A program made the translations under genes and the position numbers. From Hemicentrotus pulcherrimus (Eukaryota; Echinodermata; Echinoidea; Camarodonta; Strongylocentrotidae), in NCBI GenBank assembly GCA_003118195.1, contig BEXV01002283.1:35474-47533 (forward strand): a stretch of 12,060 nt of DNA. The letters run 5' to 3'. Below the pieces are notes generated by a model. The model did no database searches and was not told the origin of the DNA. It worked only from the letters and a program-made list of their open reading frames with translations. How positions within the stretch are numbered: the stretch's first letter is position 1; each line of letters starts with the position of its first letter. Below are positions 1-7,360 of this stretch, in pieces.

Positions 1-22
1 AAAAAAAAAAAAAAAAAAAAAA
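1..22. repeat. (A)22 homopolymer
   Basis: There are 22 consecutive A at the window edge, so the true length may be greater. It could be the tail of a retroposed element lying outside the window or plain slippage; the flank at 23-100 shows nothing that decides. Confidence 0.8.
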
Positions 23-162
23 TGTGCTCACTATCCCCTACAAAAGAGCACATGGATAATTTCGATAATCAATGTTTCTAGTTCTTAGGGTATTCTTTTT
101 TGTTCATGTTCTCCCCACACCAACTCCCTATAGGGTTAATTCCCGTTTCATGTAATACTTAC
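1..162 (-). other. 5' part of intron 3 of the SVEP1-like gene (runs off the window)
   Basis: The stretch after the exon 3 donor (GTAAGT at 162-157, minus strand) has no further coding match and reaches the window edge. It includes the (A)22 run at 1-22, read as T in the transcript. The next exon must supply two bases to finish codon 378, which starts with C. Confidence 0.85.
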
Positions 163-339
163 GGGTGCATTTTCCTCGAAGTCCACTGCCGTAGAAACCA
201 GCAGGGCATACACAGTCATAGGATCCTGTATGAGTACCACACCTACACGATGCCATGGCATCACAGCAGTGATTCTCACCTAGACATCGAGATGAACATT
301 TCTCTGGCGTCTCCTCAATAAACTCACCCATCCGTAGAT
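163..339 (-). CDS. SVEP1: SVEP1/polydom-like gene, coding exon 3: nine-cysteine EGF-like segment
   Basis: This exon encodes the rest of codon 319 through Thr377, plus one base of codon 378 (177 bp, phase 1 in and out, so symmetric). The acceptor is CTTCTTCCGCAG|AT with AG at 341-340. The donor is CACCC|GTAAGT, a perfect consensus, with GT at 162-161. The split codon G|AT gives Asp319 and the junction HEDLRMGEFIEE. Nine cysteines follow at residues 333, 337, 343, 344, 350, 352, 361, 363 and 376. The doublet C343-C344, the core CRCGTHTG and the later pattern C-V-C-P-A-G-F-Y-G-x-G-L follow the EGF-like segment just after the VWA domain of SVEP1. In vertebrates this segment is extracellular and leads into an ephrin-receptor-like cysteine module and then sushi domains. 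Here those would lie on exons outside the window, so the gene is truncated by the window edge, not broken. An ATG at 331 is internal and is not the start. Confidence 0.92.
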
Positions 340-379
340 CTGCGGAAGAAGCGTGTGATGTATTGATAGACTGGGATAC

Positions 380-538
380 TTAATAATAATATGATGATGA
401 TAATGATAATAATAACAACAACAATAATAATAATAATAACAACAGTAATGATAATTAATAATAACAATAATATTAATAATAATGAATAGTAATAATTAGA
501 AAAATTATACAAAAACAATATTAATAATAATGAATAAT
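380..538. repeat. Degenerate AAT/ATG/AAC trinucleotide microsatellite
   Basis: The stretch is built almost wholly from AAT triplets interrupted by ATG, AAC and GAT variants. It lies about 40 bp inside the exon 3 acceptor on the intron side. The mixture of related triplets suggests an old, mutated AAT array. Confidence 0.85.
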
Positions 539-577
539 CTAGATAAAAATAAATTACAATAATAACAGGTAAAAATT

Positions 578-650
578 AGGAGAAGACGAAGAAGAAAAAG
601 AAGAAAAAAAAAGAACAACAACAAAAAGAAGACGAAGGGGCAGAAGAAGA
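578..650. repeat. Purine-rich GAA/AAG low-complexity tract
   Basis: The plus strand is almost pure A and G, with short GAA and AAG runs and a few C interruptions. The predicted peptides over it are homopolymeric and not credible. Confidence 0.75.
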
Positions 651-722
651 ATTGGATTTGTTTAACATCTTTTCTAGAGGGCAAACCGCACAAGGCGCTG
701 TTCCTTAATCACAAATTAAGAA

Positions 723-815
723 TTGAAGAGGTATCTTTTTAGATATTTTTTCTCTTTTAAGAAGTCAAGTTGCTATAATAAACTTGCATGGATTTGAATA
801 ATTACGAAAATGGTT
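723..815. repeat. Dispersed repeat, member 1 (unknown family; partner at 3579-3655)
   Basis: The block opens with TTGAAGAGGTAT and then has ATTTTTTCTCT, ACTTGCAT, AATTAC and GAAAATG. The same words occur in the same order at 3579-3655, with indels between them. The order is better explained by a shared old interspersed repeat than by chance, but no terminal structure is visible. Confidence 0.5.
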
Positions 816-1285
816 AATCACCCGAGATAATTCTTGCAGTCAAGCATCGAAAACCTCCTTGCCCCCAAAAGATATATTGCAGATATGTTGCATATACATT
901 GTACATACAAAAGTCTTCTGATCTCAATGTTTTCAGTAAAACTAGAAGAATACCACAGACAAGAAGGACGCTGCACTGACCTTTGAAAAGTTTGCTACAC
1001 CTGTTATCCAAATAACTTACATGGTATGATCTCGATCATAGAACTACCATCAAAGTTTATCCACACATATCTGATAGCAATGACAGGTAAAATCTATTCA
1101 TAAATCTGACGTTGTAAACTATCAACCTGTTCTGTGACACAACTCTATTTCTTGCAAATAGAATTCGCTACCATGCCTCCGCCATGCCTTTCTCATTTAT
1201 CTGAACTATATATGTCAACAATTCATAAGGCTCTTTCTCCCATTACCTGCTCACCTTCCGAACTAATATGTGGAAATAATAAAAA

Positions 1286-1402
1286 TGAAAAGAAGAAAAA
1301 GAGAAGAAGAGAAGAAGAGGAAGAGGAAGTAGGGAAATGGAAATAAGAAAAAAGAAGAAGAGGAAGAAGGAGACGAAAAAGAAGAGGAAGAGGAAGAAGA
1401 AT
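1286..1402. repeat. Polypurine (GAA/GAG/AAG) tract
   Basis: About 117 bases of the plus strand are purine with only scattered T and one C. It is an imperfect GAA/GAG repeat. In the minus-strand transcript it becomes a long pyrimidine tract in the middle of intron 2. Confidence 0.85.
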
Positions 1403-1621
1403 AATACATTTCATTATATTAGAGCGCTTTTTCATGAGATACAAAAAAAGAAGAAAAACAACTCAAATTTAATGTGTGTATCGTAGCCTGACGTAACATC
1501 GAGCAAAAAGTATAAAATAATTATAGAATAAATTTAATTTGTTAAATTAATCTAACTCGTCTACAAGCCTGAATTTGGTAAATCTCCCATCTATAACTCC
1601 TGTCATAATGGTATACATCAC

Positions 1622-1877
1622 CTTCATGAAGCGCCCGTCGTGCTAAAGCTTCGAACTCTGCAAAGCTGTCAAGAATATAGCAGTGTTCATCTTTCTTCTC
1701 GGAGGCCATCTGAAGCAGTTCTGGAATGTAGCCGTCCCTGATCCCGAATGAGAACACCTCCACACCATCATCCTTGAGACTGACTGCCACGGGTACAGGG
1801 TTAGGTCCATTGGATAGACCGTCTGTCAGTAGGAACACGGCCTTGGTCGAGTTGGCACGCGCCCCCTGCAGCACTTT
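1622..1877 (-). CDS. SVEP1: SVEP1/polydom-like gene, coding exon 2: second half of VWA domain
   Basis: This exon encodes residues 234-318 plus the first base of codon 319 (256 bp, phase 0 in, phase 1 out). The acceptor is ...TTTTGCCAG|AAAGTG, with AG at 1879-1878. The donor is GAAG|GTGATG, with GT at 1621-1620. Joining exon 1 Lys233 to Lys234 gives a run through [19 protein letters not shown] that matches the length of the SVEP1 family with no gap. The exon carries the VWA core strand FLLTDG, whose Asp252 is the third MIDAS element. It then carries the strand VEVFSFGI and the terminal helix around [12 protein letters not shown], which is nearly identical in vertebrate SVEP1. All MIDAS residues are present, so a metal-binding domain is expected. 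An open frame continues into intron 2 past the donor, but the exon 3 join restores the family sequence HEDL, which decides the boundary. The only ambiguous base in the window (n at 1916) is intronic. Confidence 0.93.
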
Positions 1878-1904
1878 CTGGCAAAAGGTGCATAAGAATA
1901 AACT

Positions 1905-2057
1905 CTTTACAGAATNCCAGGGATGGGGTCCATCTCCCTTTTTTAATACAAAAATTTGAATTGTGGTTACCATCTTTTGTTAAAACCTTTTTTTCTGTCA
2001 GGGGTGGGGCCCAGGCCCACCCGTGCCCCATCCCGCCCCATCCCGAATCCGTCACAA
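1905..2057. mobile_element. Degenerate MITE-like element beside the exon 2 acceptor
   Basis: The left side reads ACAGAATNCCAGGGATGGGG. The reverse complement of the right side reads GTGACGGATTCGGGATGGGG. These form imperfect inverted ends of about 20 bp around an AT-rich centre and a GC-rich right arm, total about 150 bp. The right arm holds an exact tandem GCCCCATCCC at 2025-2034 and 2035-2044. No clear target-site duplication remains, so the outer limits are approximate. The left end lies only about 27 bp from the exon 2 acceptor. Confidence 0.45.
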
Positions 2058-2489
2058 TCGAATATAAATGAGTCTGATTAAAGTAAATTGTATTCATTCA
2101 TGAGTATAAATACACTGATTTTGTTCCCCTTATTAAAAAAAGACCTCTAGCTTCTGATGTCCTTTCAGATGATATGTGTTTAACATCCAATATCCGTCTA
2201 TCATGGATCCGCGTCTATCCTGGCAGATTGGAGAAGGCTGGGGTGGTGAGGCGCTTATCAAAAAGGGGACAAGACAAGGGATCTTACGTTTTACAATGAA
2301 CACATTTTCAGAGTAAAAGACAATAGAGGTTATCAATTATCATATGAAGAGCTGCACATATAATTTTCATGCGCACCCACCTGTCTCCATTGTCACATAT
2401 AAGGAAACAATGCAATGCAATTTGAACAATTTCAAGATGTTAAAAAAAAAAAAGACATAAAGAAAGGAACGGTTTGGACACATTATACA

Positions 2490-2635
2490 ATTTGGTCATG
2501 CGATTGCATTGTAAAAGAAACGTTGTGGAATCGAAGTATTTGTGTGTACTGCAAGGTTCTGGAATCATCAAAATGATAAGAAATTTGGTCCAGTCTTGGT
2601 AAAGTTACAAGCACTGTACTCAGAAAGATGTCTAT
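2490..2635. repeat. Direct repeat, copy A (unknown family)
   Basis: This copy shares two long blocks with 3277-3485. The first is GGTCATGCGATTGCATTGT followed by a near match to GTGGAAT. The second starts TGTGTACTGCAAGGTTCTGG and continues through AATGATAAGAAATTTGG, AGTCTTGGT and ACAAGCACTGTAC. By eye the blocks are about 90% identical. In copy A they are separated by only about 10 bp. A 65-residue plus-strand frame across it is not coding, because the second copy does not preserve it. Confidence 0.8.
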
Positions 2636-2737
2636 GGGACTACGCAAAATATCTATTCATGCCGGATCGATATGATAATTTACCAAATATATCAAATAGT
2701 AGACGGTTCCCGGGAAAAAATTGTATCATCACGTATT

Positions 2738-2903
2738 AGTCAAAACAGGCGCGTACGCAGGGGGTGGTTTTGGGGTGAACCCCTCCCCCCTCGAGTTTTT
2801 TTATGTGTATGTTTTATGTATGTTTTTTTTTTTAAAACACCCCCCTTTTTATTTTAACCCCCCCCCCCTTGAAAAAATTCCTGCGTACGCCACTGAGTCA
2901 AAA
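2738..2903. mobile_element. 150-bp hAT-like MITE with 8-bp target-site duplication
   Basis: The element at 2746-2895 begins CAGGCGCGTACGCAGG and ends CCTGCGTACGCCACTG. The ends are inverted repeats matching at 14 of 16 positions, including 11 contiguous bases GCGTACGCAGG. It is flanked on both sides by the exact 8-bp duplication AGTCAAAA (2738-2745 and 2896-2903). An 8-bp duplication and ends starting CAG are typical of the hAT superfamily. With no room for a transposase it must be non-autonomous. The interior has T-rich and C-rich runs, including (C)11 at 2858-2868. Confidence 0.88.
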
Positions 2904-2961
2904 CATATTCTTTTACATGATTCATGATTGGTAATAAGAGCTTCCATTTCATTTTTTGAGA

Positions 2962-2972
2962 GGGGGGGGGGG
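2962..2972. repeat. (G)11 run
   Basis: Eleven consecutive G follow GAGA about 58 bp beyond the hAT-like MITE. No inverted ends or duplication were found around it. Confidence 0.8.
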
Positions 2973-3276
2973 CGTTTCCAGAACTGGTCTATACCTTTAA
3001 ATATGTTTCAACGGTTGACTCTTTAGTTATGGGTTATATTCGTCTCGAGGATACTTGCTGTATCAAAATATAATAGTGATCTTTTTTTCTTTTCTTTCTT
3101 CTAGAAATGTCGCACTGGGAAATGCTTATCTAAACGTCACCAATGATTCTACCTGCTCTTACAGGAAAACCACAACACTAGGGAAGGAAGTTTAAAAAGT
3201 CCAATCAGCACGTGCTTTGAGGACAACTAAAAACGGGAAGGATATATGATAACTTAAAGATAAAGTTGAGTTCTGG

Positions 3277-3328
3277 TCATGCGATTGCATTGTGAAAGAA
3301 ACAGTGTGGAATTGATCAGAAAAGATTG

Positions 3329-3375
<47 letters not shown>

Positions 3376-3485
3376 CAAATAAGTATAATTGGTGTGTACT
3401 GCAAGGTTCTGGATTCATAAAATGATAAGAAATTTGGCCTAGTCTTGGTTAAGGTAACAAGCACTGTACACAGAAAAAAAGATAT
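3277..3485. repeat. Direct repeat, copy B, interrupted by a (TA)n insertion
   Basis: This is the second copy of the repeat at 2490-2635, in the same orientation, starting about 785 bp further on. The first block ends near 3316 and the second resumes at 3392. Between them lie about 75 bp, mostly a (TA)21 run, absent from copy A. Either copy B gained an AT-rich expansion or copy A lost it. No open frame is shared by the copies. Confidence 0.8.
3333..3374. repeat. (TA)21 microsatellite
   Basis: Forty-two bases of perfect TA dinucleotide lie inside direct-repeat copy B. It is self-complementary and prone to slippage, so its length is likely polymorphic. Confidence 0.95.
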
Positions 3486-3502
3486 TTAGGACTATACGTA
3501 CA

Positions 3503-3538
3503 TGAAAATGTGGCATAAAAATGAGGCCCACATTTTCA
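3503..3538. repeat. 11-bp perfect inverted repeat (hairpin)
   Basis: TGAAAATGTGG at 3503-3513 is exactly complementary to CCACATTTTCA at 3528-3538, with a 14-base loop. It could be the remnant of a small foldback element or chance. There is no U-run or gene end to suggest a terminator. Confidence 0.5.
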
Positions 3539-3578
3539 AGCTGTCAGTCTTACATGTCATATTTATGATATGAAGGCA

Positions 3579-3655
3579 TTTGAAGAGGTATGCTTTTCAG
3601 GGAACATTTTTTCTCTGATGTTCTTCCACACTTGCATAATTACAAGGAAAATGCT
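3579..3655. repeat. Dispersed repeat, member 2 (partner at 723-815)
   Basis: It carries TTGAAGAGGTAT, ATTTTTTCTCT, ACTTGCAT, AATTAC and GAAAATG in the same order as 723-815, with spacing differences from indels. It lies about 100 bp beyond direct-repeat copy B, and could belong to the same larger element. Confidence 0.5.
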
Positions 3656-4499
3656 CATAATTGTTTTTCACCTCTCCCCGGAACTCAACCTAATTTCTTT
3701 TTAAAGCGAAATGCATAATGAAAATTATCACTATAATGTGGGAAATCCAATAATATCTTTAAAGTTGTACTTCAGATCAAAGTCTTAACCTTCAAAAACT
3801 AAGCGACAGTACTCAGTAGATATATTTCATTTCGTTATATCCACTGTTTTGTCTCCGATACTCAGTCTAAAATTTTCCTTTATACCTCCCCGGCCCCGCC
3901 CTCCCCCCAACAAGGAACTTCAAAGTTATCAACAATGATTAGTATTTTGAAATTTCACCATAAATCAAGAGAAATCTGATAATCTGCTAGAACGAGGCCA
4001 AAACAATGGATTCTATATTCCTTCCATGAGCCCCAGCGTTGTTTTAAAGTGATGTGCATGACAATGGGTGTAGTCGCGAAAGGTGTTAATTTCCATATTG
4101 TCTGAAGCTCCATTTCAACCACTGGCACAGGTCATGTGACCTATCAATGTGCCAACAGTAGACTCAGGTTATGTCTACCGTGAAGTCATATGAGTGAACA
4201 CTTCCGATGGGCGATGGCATTGACGTGTATTTAGAGTTAATGTCTGGCATAGAAGCTGTGAGCACTTCAGTCAGGATAATAATCAACACCTGAATATCAC
4301 CTCTTCCGCGCTCAACTGATCAAATCATTTATTGAACACACGAAAACTCTTACAAAATATCTTTCCTCGGTCACAAACTTTGAACCTTAATGATTTTTTT
4401 TTTCAATAGCCTACTCCATACGAAATTTTCTTGTTCATTGGTTGGTCAAAATTAATGTTCTCCATGTGAATATCGATCATTTTACGTGCAGAGAAATTC

Positions 4500-4858
4500 C
4501 TTTATAATATTTAGCTTTCATATAGCGTTTAAAACAAATGTCTCTAAGCGCTTTAAAAATATACTATAACCCCGGTCATTGGATTCAGTGCTAGCCCACA
4601 TACACTGTGTGCACAATCTCCCCTCCCTGGGGAGCATTCCAACCAGGCGTTCGTTGAATTTCAAAAACTGTTTGACCAACAATGACGGCCGCATCCTATC
4701 GGGTACCCATTTAACACCGGGGTGGGGAGTAGCAAATGCAGGTTAATATCTTGCCAAAGGATATTAGTGCCGTGTCGGGATTCGAACCCTCGACCTTCGC
4801 ATCTTCAATCAAGCGCCTTAAACCACTCGACCACGACACCCCCACTCGACCACGACCC
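4500..4858 (-). mobile_element. tRNA-derived SINE
   Basis: On the minus strand the head (about 4840 to 4771) has a box A, TGGTCGAGTGG, and a box B, GGTTCGAATCC, at tRNA-like spacing. The bases GTGTCG before box A pair with CGACAC after box B, like an acceptor stem. The anticodon stem does not pair and the T arm is short of pairs, so this is not a working tRNA. A body of about 270 bp follows, with GGTGTTAAATGGGTACCCG. It ends near the tail word AAACGCTATATGAAAGC, a style I recall from SINEs of marine deuterostomes. The head looks Ser/Leu-tRNA-like. No clear target-site duplication was found, so the 3' limit near 4500 is approximate. Confidence 0.8.
4823..4856 (-). repeat. Duplicated box A segment at the SINE head (15-bp direct repeat)
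   Basis: CCACTCGACCACGAC occurs at 4823-4837 and again at 4842-4856 on the plus strand, 19 bp apart. On the minus strand this gives two successive GTCGTGGTCGAGTGG segments, so the SINE has two potential box A sites upstream of one box B. A 5' truncated tandem head or a short slippage duplication would both explain it. Confidence 0.8.
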
Positions 4859-5047
4859 AGAATTATTTGAGTTTTATTTTTTTCGAAATGTATACAAAGT
4901 CGTGTAGATTCTCTATTTCTGAATCTCTGCAGAAAAAAAAGATGACGAAAACAAGAACACATAAGCATTGTCACGGGCACGCGCGTCCTTCTATCGCCCT
5001 TGACGATGTGTACAGCTAGGGGCGACGAAATGTCGGTTGTGTGTCAG

Positions 5048-5094
5048 TGAAGGGGAGGGGGACAGGGACCGTGAGGGTGACTGCCCCCACTTCA
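5048..5094. repeat. GC-rich imperfect hairpin
   Basis: TGAAG...GGGGG-A-CAG on the left pairs with CTGCCCCC-A-CTTCA on the right around a short loop. The GC content is far above the surrounding intron, and the right flank contains CACTAGCGGATCCG, a style common at MITE ends. It may be a decayed MITE; no matching partner end or duplication was established. Confidence 0.4.
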
Positions 5095-5380
5095 TCTTTC
5101 CACTAGCGGATCCGTAATTCTGTGGTTAGGAATAGGAAGCATACAAGTTCCAAGAGCTGACAAGCAGAAGAAGAAGAAAAAAGGAACCAACAATTCCAAG
5201 AGCAAACAAATAAACAAACAAATGAATAATGAACAGGTACGGAATTTTTTTTAAAAAAAAAAGGTTATCATATTTGATCAGGGCCACACCCCCATATTCT
5301 TCACATTTGCGTAAAGGTTAACTGACTTTCCTCAAAAACTGCTTTCGAATTCTCCCATTATATTCGGTGCATACTTGGGG

Positions 5381-5411
5381 AGGGGGCGGGGGCATCAACC
5401 CCGCGGCCCCT
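5381..5411. repeat. GC-rich imperfect hairpin
   Basis: A G-rich left arm (GGGGCGGGGG) faces a C-rich right arm (ACCCCGCGGCCCC) across a short loop. It is a second GC island in the AT-rich intron, possibly another decayed transposon end. The flanks at 5018-5031 (AGGGGCGACGAAAT) and 5412-5424 are loosely inverted, but too weak to claim one element. Confidence 0.35.
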
Positions 5412-5902
5412 AATGTCGCCGCCCTTATGTCTGGATATACTGTAACACACTGTGAAAAGCGCTTGTAAACAGAATGTTATTTTCACACCTGTTTCAAGTG
5501 TTTTCACCCCTAATACTGAGAGGAAGTAATATAAACATATCCTCCATGTGTTTTACAGGTGAGACTGGTATGGGGGTCCGGAATCGAAGCAGGTATTTAT
5601 TGTTTTACTCTCCGAGACGTGTTATGATTTATTGCACACAAGTCGATCTCTTTTTCGGTGCTTTTCGATCGTTGAAATATAGTTCAATAATATCCATTCT
5701 GTTCTTCGAATTCCTAGCTTGTAAAACCATTTTCTGTAGGGTTCATGTTTATATCAATCAATTAGGGATTAAGAGTAATCTAATATAACAGAGTGGTGAA
5801 TTACACAGGGTCTACACACAATCCAGGGTTCCATATTATTGTATACCGTCAATGGGAAATGTATTGCTATCAATGAACATTCGAAAAATAATGTACAAAA
5901 CA

Positions 5903-6020
5903 GAGGAAGAAGAAGAAGAAGAAGAAGAAGAAGAAGAAGAAGAAGAAGAAGAAGAAGAAGAAGAAGAAGAAGAAGAAGGAGGAGGAGGAGGAGGAGGAGG
6001 AGGAGGAGGAGGAGAAGAAA
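5903..6020. repeat. (GAA)24(GGA)12 compound polypurine tract
   Basis: After GAG at 5903-5905 there are 24 perfect GAA units (5906-5977), then 12 perfect GGA units (5978-6013), then GAAGAAA. The whole tract is purine on the plus strand. In the SVEP1-like transcript it is (TCC)n(TTC)n. The perfection of both arrays suggests recent expansion. Frames over it give only Glu, Arg or Leu runs and are not proteins. Confidence 0.95.
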
Positions 6021-6326
6021 GCCGTGTATATCAAATATTACACTCAAGAAAGAACATGCCACTAAAATTGGGCCAACGTTTTCAACCTAATGGAATTATT
6101 TTAACACTTTTCACACTGTGCTACATCTGTGCAAGGCAAACAGCTTACAATTATGATGCAAGATAAACTAGGACTAGTTTGGTTTGAGAAAGCGACCAAA
6201 GAAATCCAGCCGTGATTTCCCTCTCCAAACACCGGAATATTATCCGCAAAGACCGCATTGTTATTCTTTGCAGGTTGATTGCTTGTTTAATGCCCTGTAA
6301 TTACGAAAAGACCGTTTCCCTTTCAG

Positions 6327-6412
6327 ATTCAGAGTGCCGAGTACATCGCCAAACTAACTATAGCCGAGTTCCCCAATTTCACGAGCAATACATTGAGTGC
6401 ACTTGAAAAAAG
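6327..6412 (+). CDS. Candidate exon of an unidentified plus-strand gene inside intron 1
   Basis: A strong acceptor CGTTTCCCTTTCAG (AG at 6325-6326) is followed by 86 bp and the donor AAAAAAG|GTATGT (GT at 6413-6414). One frame is open from end to end, starting at ATT 6327. It encodes 28 residues (starting IQSAEYIAKLTIAEFPNF) plus two bases. The other two plus frames have stops. Codons such as GCC, GAG, TAC, ATC and TTC, and a GC content above the flanks, look coding. I do not recognise the peptide; the LEKR end vaguely recalls SEA-type modules, but that is not evidence. No convincing upstream exon was found. A relic exon or chance are real alternatives. Confidence 0.33.
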
Positions 6413-7320
6413 GTATGTTCTGAAAAAAAGTTGGCTTCTATATCCATAAACATGATGGCAAAAAGTGCCTTAACCACAAACGTTTCACTCGATTTCTTGT
6501 ATCAAACGACTATCGAACGCTGTCATAGATATGTTTTCCTACCTACATGAACAGATTTCATGAATGTGAACGTTGCGACATGAGTGCAATATTTATAAAA
6601 AATGAAATAGACTGTCTGTTTAGAACGAGAAAAGCATTAACTTAATTGTTAATATGTAGTTTAAGCCCGTCGTGTTCTCAACTGAAATTGAACAATGCTG
6701 TGTTCTGTACCATGCATAGTATAGAGGGTAAGTGCTTCTAATTGCAGACTGCTCTGCGTGTGGTACCTGATATATCGATGAACTTAGAACCCATATGACC
6801 AATTAAGGTCTCAACATTTGTATTTCATGAAGAGGTTTCTAATCAAAGTGGTGGAAATCGTATCAGATTGAAATGAGAAAACGTGAAGAGAGAACACAGA
6901 ATGTTTAAAGGTCAAAATGCAGGAGTGATTCGTCTTAATTGCTCGATGTTAAGATACTATGTCCCTTTTGCAGCCAACATCAATTTTGCAGGAATGATAT
7001 ATGTCATGTTCCTTTCTGTGAAATTTAAGCATTAGAAGTGTCCTAGTATTGAAATTATGCAAAGAAACCCGTTTATCTTCTAAACTTCACTGTCAGACAC
7101 TACTGAGTGACTGACTGACAACTTTTCTTCTTTGGTAATAACATACATAAAAATGAACTGTAAGAGGTACATGAGCACTTGTCTAAATCAATAACCCACT
7201 ACTTGTAATAGCCAAAATTAAACTGATTGAATCTTTGTGCAGCACAAAACGTACGACCATGGTTTAAGTTGATTATTCCGTCTAGACTTTTAAATCATTT
7301 TCTATACCATTTACTTTCAG

Positions 7321-7360
7321 GTCACCAGGAAATCAATATGACGTAATCTCCCTTCCTTGA
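7321..7360 (+). CDS. Possible terminal exon following 6327-6412
   Basis: The acceptor is TTTACTTTCAG (AG at 7319-7320). The two spare bases (AG) of the 6327-6412 exon plus G7321 complete an Arg codon. The frame then reads SPGNQYDVISLP and stops at TGA 7358-7360. An AATAAA lies at 7598-7603, followed by a GT-rich stretch, which would suit a 3' end. The phase match would occur by chance one time in three, and AATAAA is common in AT-rich DNA, so support is weak. Confidence 0.2.

Larger units (their letters stand above)
340..1621 (-). other. Intron 2 of the SVEP1-like gene
   Basis: This 1282-bp phase 1 intron separates the VWA domain from the EGF-like exon. It begins GTGATG on the minus strand and ends CTTCTTCCGCAG. 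The acceptor-proximal part is an AAT-type simple repeat, and two purine-rich blocks follow (578-650 and 1286-1402 on the plus strand). These are pyrimidine-rich in the transcript. The stretch 651-1285 contains a unit related to 3579-3655 (see the repeat at 723-815). I see no coding exon in it on either strand. The short frames over the purine blocks encode only Lys/Glu/Arg or Phe/Leu runs. Confidence 0.85.

Noticed and set aside
1774..1959. Plus-strand frame opposite exon 2
   Set aside because: It is the complement of the VWA-coding exon 2 and runs into the intron; the minus-strand frame has the recognisable domain.
2542..2739. 65-residue plus-strand frame
   Set aside because: It overlaps direct-repeat copy A; copy B does not preserve the frame, so it is not under coding constraint.
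4107..4190. Sushi-like fragment GHVTYQCANSRL on the plus strand
   Set aside because: Only a few positions fit a sushi repeat, a stop follows within about ten codons, and splice sites are poor. Most likely chance.
4771..4840. A functional tRNA gene on the minus strand
   Set aside because: Boxes A and B are present, but the anticodon stem does not pair, the T arm is defective, box A is duplicated and a SINE body follows directly.
5559..5592. 34-bp candidate micro-exon on the plus strand between TTTTACAG and CAG|GTATTT
   Set aside because: It is very short, and no frame through it joins to the 6327 exon without a stop in one of the two.
5769..6166. Open frames on both strands encoding poly-Leu, poly-Arg and poly-Glu proteins
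   Set aside because: They are direct translations of the (GAA)24(GGA)12 array; the flanking residues show no domain or conservation.
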